Shown here one piece after another: positions 22,302 to 35,011 of a DNA stretch of 64,000 bases. This DNA comes from Plasmopara viticola. Its lineage: Eukaryota > Oomycota > Peronosporomycetes > Peronosporales > Peronosporaceae. Under the pieces are notes generated by a model. That model ran no database searches. It had not been told where the DNA came from and was given only the letters and a program-made list of their open reading frames with translations. A program made the position numbers and the translations under genes. Each line of letters begins with the position of its first letter. Within the stretch, counting starts at the first letter, position 1. The stretch spans positions 434,001-498,000 of the forward strand of contig MBPM02000046.1 of the NCBI GenBank assembly GCA_001695595.3, in the 5' to 3' direction.

Positions 22302-23084
22302 CAGAGGTCTAAGCGCACATGCTTTGCTGCCTTTCGAACTCCTGCACCACCTTTTTTCCAAGGATTTTGTCACGTGAGGTCTAAGAAATGTTACAAAGTT
22401 GGACTCACAAGATGACTATCATTCAAATCTGTCCGTGGTGTTTACCCTTTGCAAATGCTAGCACCCTTCGACGTTAAAAGTTGCCGAGCAGTGAGCGATC
22501 CGAGTAACGACAAGTCCATTTTCGTGATTCTTCGCGCTTAACAAGATCGACAAGATCACACATCTACATACAGGCGTGCAAGTACAACATTGAGACGGGC
22601 GTCAACACTTTCGAAATGTCACAATCACTGACGTGCTATGACTTTAAATCAACGTGATTGGTGTATGCGGTATTGAATACATAGTGCGTCAGTTTAACGT
22701 GCGAGCACTGGCTGGTGGCAATGCCCGTGCAACTTGTATACTCTCAGCAACCCACTTGCAGTTCGTTTACATGGTAAAGCAAAGTTAGTCACAATTACTC
22801 GAAGTAATCTGTTCATTAAACGTGAAAAGCAATTTGGTACTAACATGGCTTAAACGGGTGTTTCGTACCTGACTGCTTTAGCCTTGCCAAAAATTCTAGC
22901 AGATCCTACCTCAATACGCAAGGAGCAGCGTCAATTTTGCCGCAAAACGGCCCTTTGATCGTTACTTACCAAATGTTAAAAGTAACTTGACCGAGTCATT
23001 GCTCGAGCTATGGTAAAGTGCTAATGGAGTCTCGCTCCTTTGATTGGATACACTAGACGGGCTTCGTGTGCGCCTGGACCTCTG
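22302..23084. mobile_element. Terminal-inverted-repeat unit, copy 4
   Basis: A 783-bp unit bounded by CAGAGGTCTAAGCGCACATG (22,302-22,321) and its imperfect reverse complement (23,065-23,084). It is nearly the same as the unit at 18,099, as expected for a 4.2-kb tandem duplication. Confidence 0.45.
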
Positions 23085-24480
23085 AATTGTCATTTCTTAT
23101 TGAGCTTTACCCTCTAGTTTTATTCAAGAACGTTGATATCACACATCAACATACAGGCGTGCACATTCACGACGAGTGTACCATCGAAGCCTTTGTAGCG
23201 ACAAGACCAGTGACGAATAATTACGTCATGCCAGCGCGGCTGCAAGTGCAAGTGTACAATGGAACGACGTGCCATTGTTTCCAATTATTGAACAGGTTTA
23301 CTCATCATCCGTGTAAGTTACTGAGAAGACATAGTGTACCGGTTTAATCACGGCCGAGATTGAAAACTTTACTGGCCGCAAAGTGTTCCTGGGCGGATAC
23401 AAAAACCGGAAAACTCTGCAACAAATTTATCGTGCCTCGACTCAGGTGACTGACTATACGTGTGATTTCGTGAATTTGTGTCGTTAAAAGATCAATCTTT
23501 GATATATCAACTACATGCAGACCACTGTCCTCCAAGCACACGGTCAAAGGAGATCATTTCGTCATCATCGGGATACACAGACTAAAATCCTCGTGATGCG
23601 GTCCGTGCAAAATCCCGCGAATCCGGCACGCAAATGGCTCGTCGGGATTTGCTACTGGATGACGCCCATGACCGCTCCGTCACTCTTCGACCATATGTTG
23701 ATTCGTACCACTTCAAGCAACACCAAGAAGACGCGGTGCGTTTCATGCAACGAATGTGGCGTGAGTATGAAGCTCGTCATTTCGTCTTGAACCTCCGCGA
23801 CCAACGTCGTCGACAGAAGGAAGATGTGCCATGGCAAAGTGGCAACATCATGCACAAGAGAACACTCGGCAACGTCGGGACATTGCTCGTCGGATGCACC
23901 CAACCTCTGCCATGGACTTTGAGATTCTATACAATGAATTGGCCAAGTGGCGACAAGATGAAGGCCACAAGATCCGCGAATTGCAATTAGATGGTGCCGA
24001 ACGACAATGTGCCATGGATGGCCTTTTAACCAAAGAAACAACGTCATTGCAAACCATTGACCGGTTGAAAGCCACGGCTATGGACGCAAATCGAAAGCAG
24101 CGGATTGATGCAATGCTGAACTTTTTGGCACGGCCGAAACAGTGGCAAATGCGTGACGGTGCCATTAAAGAGGTACACACCCCGTTTACTGTGCGGGCTA
24201 AAAAATTGATGGAGCTGTACCACGGGTTACGGTCACCGCTCACTTCGGTGGACGAGCGCCTCGAGATGTTGCTTCACGTAAACTGGACCTTCCAAGAGTT
24301 TGAGTGTGCGTTGACACGGGAGTGATCGAGCTCATTGATCGGGAAGCAGATATGTTGAGTCGTGGAAGGAAGGAGCAAAGCCTAGAAGGATTGCGGAAAC
24401 GCCTGAAGAATCTGTTTTTACAATTTATTGAGACTCCCGACTTTAATCCAGAGGTGACGGCACTAAAGCAGGCGCGGTAG
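23085..24480 (+). pseudogene. IQUB-like gene fragment, copy 5, frameshifted
   Basis: The layout matches copy 4. The C-terminal half is open from MAKWQHHAQ (23,831) through DFEILY, GAERQCAMDG, RIDAMLNFLARPKQW, TVRAKKLMELY and DERLEMLLHV to a stop at 24,323. There a one-base loss compared with copy 2 (CGGGAGTG for CGGGAAGTG) breaks the REVIELI segment. A one-base loss after 'SVQ' (about 23,610) breaks the upstream part, and another near 23,823 separates the halves. It ends at TAG 24,478. The intron is retained (about 23,445-23,519). Confidence 0.63.
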
Positions 24481-25546
24481 ATCGGTGTCACTGACGCGAG
24501 GGAGCCATGGTATGGAAGGGACTCACGAATGTGCGAGTTCTATGACTTTACTTTCAGAAGCTATCGCTGCAAGCAGTCACTGGCCACTTTCGAGCTAGGT
24601 GACCACAAATTGAAGGCGACACGACTTTTGGAAATTCCTTGTTGGTAAGAAGCCACAGGAGAGCCATAGGGGTACACCGCAATTTGCGATTTCCTATATA
24701 AAACTGGTACACCATGAAGTCGATCAAAGTGAAGCCACTTCACCAATTCTGAGAGTCCGTTTTTGGCTTGCTATCCTTTTCTACCGCCTTCATGAAGCCA
24801 CTGTACCACTTCAAAATACTTTTTTGCAGCACCTATCATCGTGGCTCAGTCGTGCACCCTCCCGTGGCACCACTAAAAGTGGCGAAAACACGTTATGCAG
24901 CATGATGTCAACACAGTTGAACATTTTGTGTCCATTAGTGTGTAGCCATTGCCCAATCGCCAAGTTGCCTTCCTCTGCCGAAAACTTTATCGTCAGCACA
25001 TGGCAAGCCTCACTTCTTTCACCATGACTGTCATGTTCTCCATCTTAGCAGCTTCGTTCATGACTTGACTGGTACAATGGGTGTAGTTTAACAACAACGG
25101 CACCGTTTCTAAACCAGCCTAATTGTTTCAGTACCCGTTTTCTCGCCGCAAGATAGAAATTTTCACCAACCTTTGTTCTCAAAATACCGACAACTGATTG
25201 TACACTTGCCCTCAATTCTAACAACACTTTTTGTACCGGCAACTATTGTGCACTTGCCACCAATTCTTGGTTGGATCACTTTCTGCCTTATTGTTTCTTT
25301 ATCATTTCCGGATTACCCTGGGGAAAAAGACTTGGATGAATGATTTTCGTATCATGTCTTTTGACAGGTTTTATCTCCATAATTCGATCACACGAATCGG
25401 ATGTTTGTTAACCTTCAAGGCAATAGCTCATTCAGTCTTAGCGTTACCATATACTTGCGTCACACCCATTCTGCATTTTTTTTTACCGTGCGGCTGCTAT
25501 GTGGTCGATATCGTTCCGTTGCATACACAAAGACTACTCTCTAGTC

Positions 25547-25882
25547 TCACTTGAATTGCCGCTCGGTCAATCGAATTAAGATGTTGTGCTTACTATCAGG
25601 TAGTAATGACAACGAATACTCCCCCTTGTTAAAGCGGCTGTTCACATGTGTCGCATGACGTCTTGTCGTGCGGACGGTCTTTGCGACCAATGGGGATGTG
25701 AAGATAAGCGTGAGGATTTTTTTTTGTCGGACAATGAAGTGCAAAAGTCGCAGTAGCTTAATGTCGCAATAAATAGCATTGCTAGATATTTCAAGACGGC
25801 AGTGGACCTCGCGACAGCACGCATAGGATCTAACGACCTCGCGAAAGTTCGCGCAATCAGGAGTATACAAACGGCATTCCAT
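25547..25882 (-). CDS. Hypothetical ORF divergent to peptide gene, copy 4
   Basis: The 111-codon frame encodes the same protein as 17,055-17,390, within a block of about 1.45 kb that looks identical between the two places. No recognised domain. Confidence 0.22.
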   Translation of the reverse strand: MECRLYTPDCANFREVVRSYACCREVHCRLEISSNAIYCDIKLLRLLHFIVRQKKILTLIFTSPLVAKTVRTTRRHATHVNSRFNKGEYSLSLLPDSKHNILIRLTERQFK

Positions 25883-26064
25883 GTGAACGAAAGCTTTGCA
25901 AAAATGGAAAGCCTACCAGAAGTTGAATTTGCCTCTCTTCTTTCGCATCTTGTCGCTTTCATGTGGTTGTTACCTCTCTGGCAAAGTATCTAAGCAAATA
26001 CGGTCTCTACAGCTCAAGCACGACCAGGAGCCCACTATTCTTTTTGCACTGCAAGTGGTGAAGC

Positions 26065-26259
26065 ATGCGTCGATCGTACGGTTTCATGCTTATTCTAGCT
26101 CCATTCCTCGCCACTGGTCACAGTATCACGTACCCTCACCCTCGCCCTGCTGGTATTGGAGGGCCACCCTTACCACCAGGTGGATCTCACCATCACCGTA
26201 GTCACGTGGACGCTAACAATCGTGGTAACCGAGATGAAGCACGAACGCGATATAGATAA
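26065..26259 (+). CDS. Short secreted Pro/His/Gly-rich peptide, type A copy 4
   Basis: The 64-residue product is identical to that of copy 2 (17,573), with signal peptide MRRSYGFMLILAPFLATGHS and the end DEARTRYR. It lies in the loop between IQUB-like copies 5 (+) and 6 (-), matching the setting of type A copy 1. The initiator-like element is present upstream. Confidence 0.6.
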   Translation: MRRSYGFMLILAPFLATGHSITYPHPRPAGIGGPPLPPGGSHHHRSHVDANNRGNRDEARTRYR

Positions 26260-26929
26260 CAAGTCGGGGATCAAGCGTCGTGGAATCCACCGTTCAAACC
26301 ATGCAAGCAAGACAAGTTGACTCGTTGAAAGCCAAATCTGAAAAGAAACCAAGGCCGAAATATCGTACTGCTTTAGTAACAAGAACAATATATTATTCTT
26401 CTTTGTTGGTAACTCATTCAAATCAGTTGCTTTGATTTTTGATGAGAAAAATACTGCGGTCGGAGAGTCAATTTCGACTTGTTGTAGCTACCAAGCGCAA
26501 TTTTTGATGCTATCGATCGCTGCTAACGAAAGTATGCCACGTATAATGGGACTTTTCGCTAGCATTTGTTCGATTTAGAAATTAGTTTTTCAGAGTTTCA
26601 AGCGCACATGCTTTGCTGCCTTTCGAACTTCTACACCACCATTTTTTCCAAGGATTTTGTCACGTGAGGTCTAAGAATTGATACAAAGTTGGACTCACAA
26701 GATGACTCATTCAAATATGTCCGTGATGTTTACCCTTTGCAAATGCTAGCGCCCTTCGACGTCAAAGATTGTCGAGCATTGAGCGAACCCAGGAACGAGG
26801 TGGTCGGTCACCTAGCTCAAAAGTGTTTGGTAACTGCTTGCAGCGATAGCTACTGAAAGTTAAGCCACAGAACTCGCACATTGGTGAGTTCCTTCTATAC
26901 CATGGCTCCCTCGCGTCAGTGACACCGAT

Positions 26930-28306
26930 CTACCGCGCCTGCTTCAGTGCCGTCACCTCTGGATTAAAGTCGGAAGTCTCAATAAATTGTAAAAACAGAT
27001 TCTTCAGGCGTTTCCGCAATCCTTTTAGGCTTTGCTCCTTCCTTTCACGACTCAACATATCTGCTTCCCGATCAATGAGCTCGATCACTCCCGTGTCAAC
27101 GCACACTCAAACTCTTGGAAGGTCCAGTTTACGTGAAGCAACATCTCGAGGCGCTCGTCCACCGAAGTGAGCGGTGACCGTAACCCGTGGTACAGCTCCA
27201 TCAATTCTTTAGTACCGGACAGTAAACGGAGTTTGTACCTCTTAAATGGCACCGTCACGCATTTGCCACTCTTTCGGCCGTGCCAAAAAGTTCAGCATTG
27301 CATCAATCCGCTGCTTTCGATTTGCGACCGAAGCCGTGGCTTTTAACCGGTCAATGGTTTGCAATGACGTTGTTTCTTTGGTTAAAATGCCATCCATGGC
27401 ACGTTGTCGTTCGGCCCCATCCAATTGTGGCCTACATCTTGTCGCCACTTGGCCAATTCATTGTATAGAATCTCAAAGTCCATGGCAGAGGTTGGTTGCA
27501 TCCGACGAGCAATGTCCCGACGTTGCCGAGTGTTCTCTTGTGCTTGACGTTGCCACTTTGCCATGGCACTTCTTTCCTTCTGTCGACGACGTTGGCCGCG
27601 GAGCTTCAAGACGAAATGACGAGCTTGGTACCCATGCCACATTCGTTGCATGAAACACACCGCGTCTTCTTGGCGTTGCTTGAAGTGGTACGAATCAACA
27701 TATGATCAAAGAGTGACAGAGCGGTCATAGGCGTCGTCCAGTAGCAAATCCCGACGAGCCATTTGCGTGCCGGATTCGCGGGATGTTCGCACGGACCGCG
27801 TCACAAGGATTTGCGTCTGCGTATCCCGATGATGACGTAATGGTCTCCTTTGACCGTGTGCTTGAAGGACAGTGGTCTGCATGTAGTTAGTATATCAAAG
27901 ATTGATCTTTAAAAGACACAAATTCCCGAAATCACTCGTATAGTCACACAAGTCGAGGCATGATGCAATTGTTGCAGAGTTTACCGGTTTTTGTACAACC
28001 CAGGAACCCTTTGCGGCCAGTAAAGTTTTCAATCTCGGCCGTGATTAAACGGTACACTTTGTCTTCTCAGTAACGTACACGGATGATGAGTAAACCAGTT
28101 CAATAATTGAAAACAATGGCACGTCGTACCATTGTACACTTGCACTTGCAGCCGCGCTGGCATGACGTAATTAATCGTCACTGGTCGTGTCGTTACAAAG
28201 GCTTCGATGGTACACTCGTCGTGAATGTGCACGCCTGGATGTTGATGTGTGATATCAACGTTCTTGAAAAAAACTAGAGGGTAAAGCTCAATAAGAAATG
28301 ACAATT
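26930..28306 (-). pseudogene. IQUB-like gene fragment, copy 6, decayed
   Basis: On the minus strand this runs from the segment with ECTIEAF and YVMPARL (about 28,200-28,150) through the FTGRKV segment, the TQT-type region, an IQ-like helix (FMQRMWHGYQAR, about 27,650), and QRRRQKERSAMAKWQRQAQ. It then has an internal loss that removes the GHKIRE part (about 27,425) before RIDAMLNFLARPKEW. It ends at the shared TAG (26,930). Frameshifts near 27,430 and 27,240 make it inactive. It is the inverted partner of copy 5. Confidence 0.6.
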
Positions 28307-29097
28307 CAGAGGTCCAGGCGCACACGAAGCCCGTCTTGTGTATCAAGCCAAGGAGCGAGACTCCAATAGCACTTTACCATAGCTCGAGCAATGACTCGGT
28401 CAAGTTTATTTCAAAGAATGGTAAGTAGCAATCAAAGGGCCATTTCGAAAGGAAATTGACGCTGCTCCTTGCGTATCGAGGTAGGACCTGCTAAAAATTT
28501 CGGCAAGGCTAAGGCAGTCAGGTATGAAACACCCGTTTTTAGTCATGCTCGTACCAAATTGCTTTTTACGTTCAATGAACAGACTACTTCGAGAAATTGT
28601 GACTAACTTTGCTTTTATGTAAACGAACCGCAAGTGGTTTGCTAAAAGTACACGAGTTGCACGAGCGTTGCCACCAGCCAGTGCTCGCACAGGAAAATGA
28701 AGTACTATGCCTTCAATACCGCGGCATTCCGCATACACCAATTACGTTGATTAAAGTCATAGCACGTCAGTGTATGTGACATTAAGAGTGTGTTACCGCC
28801 CGTCTCAATATTGTACTTGCACGCCTGTATGTAGATGTGTGATCTTGTCGATCTTGTTAAGCGCGAAGAACCATGGGGATGGGCTTGTCGTCACTTGGAT
28901 CGCTCACTACTCGACAATCTTTGACGTCGAAGGGTGCTAGCATTTGCAAAGGTTAATGACCACGGATATACTTGCAAGATAGATATCTTATGAGTCCAAC
29001 TTTGCATCCTTTCTTAGACCTCACGTGACAAAATCCTTGGAAATAAGGATGGTTCAGAAGTTCGAGAGGCAGCAAAGCATGTGCGCCTGGACCTCTG
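28307..29097. mobile_element. Terminal-inverted-repeat unit, inverted copy
   Basis: This 791-bp unit in reverse orientation is bounded by CAGAGGTCCAGGCGCACACG (28,307-28,326) and its near-perfect inverse (29,078-29,097). A 111-codon minus-strand frame (28,406-28,741) inside it is not kept open in other copies, so I do not call it a gene. Confidence 0.45.
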
Positions 29098-30440
29098 TAA
29101 AAACAAGTTCTGTAGAACCGAACAAATGCTAGCGAAAAGTCCCATTATACGTGGCATACTTTCGTTAGCAGCGATCGATAGCATCCAAAATTGTGCTCGG
29201 TAGCTTCGATTATCAGATGGAATTATTTCTCAACAAAAAAAAATTTGAGGCCGCAGAATTTTGCTGAATGGAAAAGTAAATTAACCGGTTTGATTGTGTA
29301 AGCCTACTTGGTGGATTAGTCTTGTTACTAAAACAGTGACATGTACGTACATTACGGCTTACGTCATTGCAGTAGATACGCGCACTCTGAGCTGTAGACG
29401 ATACCTTCAGTGTCGAATGGCGGTTTGTTGGTAGACTGTTGAAAACATCTCATATTTGCTTCACTTCTTCAAGAGTATGTGTAAAAGAAATTCATAGATT
29501 TTTGAAATCTCAAATTCTTTCCTTTTTGAAGAGTTGACATGTCTTGCTTGCATGGTTCCAAGAGCCAAATTACCAATTTTCGCGATTGACTTACTCTTCA
29601 AAGCACCCTGAATTGCAAATAATTCGCCCTCTCTTCGGCTGCGGTAGCTTTCTTGCGAAACTTACCTCAAAGACGCCAAGACCCTTGACTGACGACCACA
29701 GTCCGCGACTGTCCGTGCTAGTCGTATACTCGCATTAAACCAGTTGCAGCTCGCTTGCATTATGGAGCAAACTTAGCCGCCCAAGGGCATGAAAAGCAAT
29801 TTGGTATCATGATATCATGGCTCAAAACGGGTACATTATACTTGAGTGCGCTAGCCTTGCCAGAAGTTCAAACCGACCCTCTTAAAGGAGCAGCGTCGAA
29901 TTGACTGCAAAACGGCCTTATATTTGGTACCCACCATACTTAGAGAGCAATCGCTCGAATTGCTATTAAAGTCTCGTTTTTTTGGCTCGACACAATGCAC
30001 TGGCTTCATATGCGCCTGGACCTATGATCGCCAATCTCTCAATAAGCACTACTAAACATGCGCTAGCAAGAAGTGTAATGATGCCGTGCTATACTTTCGT
30101 TGGCAGCGACCGATAGTATCATGATAGATGTGATAGAGATTTCTTGTTTCTTAGAAAACTTTAAGCTGAAGATAATAAAAACCAAAGTGATTCAAAGATG
30201 ACTGCTCTGATTTGTTTTAATTCTCCATGAGTCCAGAAGCCCAAGAACAAACAACTATTACGTCGTTTCCGTGTTTAGTACAGCAACAATTCCCTTCGCT
30301 GGACAAAGACTCATTTTTCGTGAATAGCTTACTTTTGAACCTATTGAGAACAATGGGCAAAGCCTTCGGCTGCGACATATTTCTATTGGAATTTTCTTCA
30401 AAGACGCTGAGAACCTTGACTGGCGTTCACGTTACCGTAA
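29098..30440. repeat. Diverged repeat DNA, outer part of palindrome P1
   Basis: This stretch lacks a supported gene. From about 29,540 it is an inverted, diverged match to 38,000-39,250; for example, the CTTGCATGGTTCCAAG region matches 39,220-39,240, and AACAAATCAGA motifs at about 30,210 match 38,250. It forms the outer left arm of a palindrome later split by copia element 2. Confidence 0.5.
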
Positions 30441-30473
30441 CTAGTGGCCATAGAATGAGCATGATCGACGCAT
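30441..30473 (-). pseudogene. Secreted-peptide remnant, type D copy 1
   Basis: It begins MRRSC like the family but stops after ten residues because the hydrophobic core is deleted. The following sequence matches the type D remnants at 37,930 and 44,159. Confidence 0.5.
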
Positions 30474-30519
30474 GCTACACCACTTGCACTGCAAAAAATA
30501 GTGAGATCATGGTTGTGCT

Positions 30520-30690
30520 TATAACAATTTGATTGTCGCAGAGCAGAATGGAAAGTAAATTCATAGGAATAAAGCAATCTAACTCACTTGTAGCCACGTG
30601 TTCTTCTGTCTCGATATTCTAGAATGTGACTATTTCTCTTATATGTCAAGTTGGCACATACTGTGGGACACCCAATTAAAGGTCGTTTCA
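30520..30690 (-). repeat. 3' LTR of copia element 2
   Basis: This 171-bp LTR begins (minus strand) TGAAACGACC, its TGA closing the pol frame, and ends TTGTTATA. It lacks about 9 bp present near 35,070-35,080 in the partner LTR. Confidence 0.9.
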
Positions 30691-33600
30691 CTCCCCCTCA
30701 ACTTGACAGTCCACAAGTTCGCATGCGTCACGAAGCTTCACAAATCGTGGCGTCGGAATGGCCTTCATTAACATATCCGCTAGCTGAGACTCTGATGGTA
30801 CGTACGCCACCTTGATGGTGCCCTTTTCGACGTAGTCACGGACGAAGTGAGCTTGGAGGTCGATGTGCTTGGCGCGTGGGGTGTATCCGTGATTAGTTGC
30901 CATACTAATCGCGGACTGGTTGTCCATGTAGATCGTCGACGCACTCGACACGTTTACACCCATCTCTGAGAGGAGGAAACGCAGCCACAGTACTTCTTGA
31001 GCGGTAAGTGCGAGAGCCATGTACTCGGCTTCAGCAGTTGATAATGCGACGGTCGCTTGACGCTTGCTCTTGTAGATGACCGGACCGTCAGCCATCTTCA
31101 CCATCACACCAGACGTCGAGCGTCGCGTCTCCTTATCACCACCCCAGTTCGCGTCGCAGTATGTCACGATATTCTTGCCCTTTGCCGTGTAGTGGATGTC
31201 GATCGAATCAGTGGCCTTAAGGTAGCGAAGTACACGTAGCGCAGCATTCCAATGCATCTCACGCGGCGTATCGAGGTACTGAGAGAGTATCGACAGCACG
31301 TAGCCAATGTCGGGACGTGTGGCATTGGCAACGTACAGCATTGATCCGGTTAGTTCGCGGTACTTATCTTTGTCTGTGCATACACCGTGCTTGTCGCATG
31401 GGCTGAGATCTTGACCAATTACCATTGGGTTGCGGACACCATGAGCAGATACTTGACCAAAACGCTCGAGCAACTTGGTTATAAACTGAGATTGCTTCAC
31501 CACCATTTCACCACGTTTCCGATCGTGAAGTACTTCTATCCCGAGAACGAAACGAGCATCACCGAGTGATTTGACCGTGATGATCGACGCGAGACCAGTA
31601 CACACGGATCGTGCTTGTTCCTCTGTTTTGCAGCCAACAAGTAGATCGTCCACGTAGAGCACCACAAAAACCGCGGCCGCTGGATCACTGTCATCTCGTC
31701 GAACGAAGAGACAAGGATCAGCTCGACACTGTTTGAAATCGAGACGCTTGAACACGTCGCGGATGGTACGGTGCCACACAGCTTCAGCTTGCTTGAGTCC
31801 ATAGAGGCTGCGGCGGAGTCTTCAAACCAATTCCGGCGCCACATTCAATCCTCCAAAGGGATCCATAAACACTGTTTCGTCAAGCTTGCCATTTAGAAAT
31901 GCGGTCTCAATGTCAAACTGGCGAATCATGAGGCGTCGAGAGCAGCACAATGCGAGAAAGACCCGGATCGTGTTCATGCTTGCCACTGGTGAGTATGTGT
32001 GGGTATAGTCTATGCCGCGAGTCTGGAGGAAACCTCGAGCAACCAGACGTGCCTTGTATCGCTTAACCGCTCCATTCTCGTCGTACTTCTTCGCGAATAC
32101 CCATTTGCATCCGATCACCTTGTTTCCTTGAGGTCGTCGCACCATGTCCCACGTGTGGCTCCGCACATGCGACCGAATCTCAGCACGAATAGCTTCCTTC
32201 CATTGTGGAGCGTCAGGGGCCGCCATTGCTTCAGCGTATGATGTAGGCAGCTCAGACACCGCCACCGCAATTTCGTACTCGTCCAGGCGTGGTCGCTTGC
32301 TTTCTGGTTCTGGCTCATCGTCATTTTCAGCGCCACCAAGATGCAAAGGCATATCTCCATCAGTCAGTAGACGCAATTGTTCATACGTGATCGATCGAGG
32401 GCGAATGGAACCACCACTGAACACTATGCGATTATCTGATGCATCGACGCCGACGCCAACACCTTCACAATGAGGGATTATTGCTGATGGTGTGCACGGA
32501 TCACATCCGGCAGCACGGACGAGGTCAAGGCTCGGGTTGAGATGCTGGACGATGGCGGGGCGATCGATCGACCGACTTGGACGTTGTGAGTGCGGGACGA
32601 TATTGCAATCAGGACGCTGGGCGAGCTGCATCTGCTGATCTTTGGTAGCAGTGGCAGGACTGATGCGCTGGACAACTTGCATCTGGCTGTTACTCCCCCT
32701 GTCCAAAGCATCAGTAGGAACGGGTGAGATTTGAGCATCGGTAGGGGGCACTTCTTCCATTTCAACGTCGGCGGCATCGTCGACATCCGCAGTTGCATCA
32801 TGGTCGTTCTCATTCACTGGTCGCGGTGGCGGAATATTACTCACGGAATCGTGATCATTGATGCTAACCACCCAAGGAGAGCAACTTGAGTCATCACTGG
32901 TGGTCGCTCGTTCAGATACACCGATCGCGAAATCACGATGCGCTCGTCGTCGTAGTCCCACACGCGGTACGCTTTTGAACCATCAGCGTATCCAAGGAAG
33001 AGGCAACGGTGAGCTCGACGATCAAGTTTGCCTACGTTTGGCTTGTCAACATGTACGTAGCCACGAGCACCAAATACACGAAGGTCTTCGAGTGACTGGC
33101 GCTTTCCGGTCAATACTTTGAGGGGGCTCTGATCCGGTCGCGCGGTATTCGGGATACGGTTGACGATGTAAGCTGCAGTCCGAAACGCTTCAGCCCACCA
33201 CACACGGTCCACTTGCATGTAGTGCAGCATAGATCGGGCCATGTCAGCTAGTGTTCGGTTCATACGCTCAGCGGTCCCATTTTGCTGGGGGCTGTATGGC
33301 GCACTCGTCTGGTGAATGATCCCTTTGGACGCACAGAACTTGCCAAAGCGCTTGCTCACATATTCACCACCGTTGTCACTACGAACACACATCACTTTGC
33401 AGCCGTGTTGCACCTTAACCTGAGTGCAAAATGCCTTGAAGCAAATCGAACACTTGAGACTTCTGCTTGATGAAGTTGACGAACACTACTCGGCTGAAGT
33501 CGTCCACGAAGATCACGATGTATACCGCACCACCCTTGGACTTCGGTTTTATTGGCCCCATCACATCCGTGTGCACAATCTCGAATGGGCGACCTGTCTT

Positions 33601-35007
33601 TATCTCGCTACCCGATTGGTGCGCGTACGAGCTCGTGGTCATTTTTCCTTGCGCACAGCCGCTGCAAACACCACCATCCGATCGAAACAAAGCCATAGGG
33701 GGGACACCATCGCACGCGCGAGCAATTAGCTTTAGCTTGGTATCGGAGACGTGCCCCAGGCGCGCGTGAATGACTTCGTAGGCTTTATCGCTTGACTCAC
33801 CATCAAATGCCGTATACGCGTTGCCTTCCGTTTTGTACTTTAGTTCACACGCGTACAGTTTCCCAATCCGAGGGACTCGAACAATAACACGGCCATTCAT
33901 CGAGATGAAGGCACCGGTCTTGTCGAACTGCACAGCGAGATTCTTGGACATGAGTGCAGGAACCGACAGTAGCTTTCGGTCCAATTTCCGAACGTGGAGA
34001 ACATCCGTCAGCTTCACCGGCACGCCTCCGGTAAAGTTAACTCGCACGGTACACATACCTATGGCGGCAACCCGCTGGCCATTTGCCACCATGATCTCGA
34101 TTGGTTCTGTAAGCGGGCGAAACTCCGAAAAATCATTCCGATCCGTTGTCATGTGCGAGCTGGCTCCACTATCTAGGAGCCAGGTGGACGATCGCTCACC
34201 ACCAGCGGTCATAGCGGAGAACGCGAACTCCGAACCACCGGCATTGCCCTTCAGCCTCGGGCAATCTTGCTTCTTGTGGCCAGCTTCGTGGCATTCATAG
34301 CATCGGCCCTTGAACTTCTTCTTTTCATCACCATTATGCCCTTTGCGTCCGTGTCCCTTGGCATTTCGTCCACGTCGGCCTCCACGCCCATTCTGGAACC
34401 TTCCACCATTATCACTCACCGTCGCCTTGAATGCTTGCTCCTTCACCTCGCGTTTCTGAATCATCTCATATTCGCGTCGGAGCATCTCTTTCGCATCCAG
34501 AAGTGTCACACGGTCGCGCGGTTCGATGAGCCGCACCATCGCGTCGTACTCACTTGGCACACTACCAAGGAGGATCACCAGCTTCTCCTTTTCAGGCAGG
34601 GCGTCACCAACCGCAGCCAACTTCGCACACAATTCATCGAACTGCACCAGATGCTCCATGAGACTCCCACCACTGGCCATCGCGAACTCGTGAAGTTGCT
34701 TGCGCAGCTGCAAACGGTTGTGCAGACTCTGCTTCATGAAAAATGCACGCAGAATTTGCCATGCTTCCCACGCAGAATTGTTTTCTCTCACCATCATCTG
34801 GTACGTTGGACTCAACAGCTTCGACACCACAGCCAGCGCCTTCACATCGGCGGCTTTCCATTGGGCGGGGGCGTTCACTGCGTCTTCTGGCTTCACCTCG
34901 AGATGATCGAGGAGGTCCTTCCTTGCCAATGCCATGCGGGCGTTAAACTCCCACAGGAAGTAGTTGTCGTCGCTGAGGATCTCGTTCGGGTTCGTTATTG
35001 GGCTCAT
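30688..35007 (-). pseudogene. Copia gag-pol polyprotein, lightly broken
   Basis: It starts at the ATG in the primer site (35,007). A single frame of about 530 codons covers gag, the zinc knuckle CYECHEAGHKKQDC, protease LLDSGASSHM, GAG-pre-integrase and the first part of integrase (HTDVMG, FVDDFSRVVFV). A one-base insertion near 33,455 (GATTTGC versus GATTGC in element 1) ends it. Integrase resumes (VRSDNGGEY, QQNGTAERMNRT) to a second frameshift near 32,880. The linker and RT start (GCKWVFAKKYDENG, ARLVARGF) follow, with a TGA at about 31,822 where element 1 has TGC, and then RT YVDDLL, RNase H YCDANWGG and the end QVEGE. Three lesions are visible. Confidence 0.92.
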
Positions 35008-35011
35008 AACC
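35000..35011 (-). promoter_or_regulatory. Primer binding site of copia element 2
   Basis: On the minus strand this reads GGTTATGAGCCC, identical to element 1, directly after the 5' LTR, and contains the gag ATG. Confidence 0.6.
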
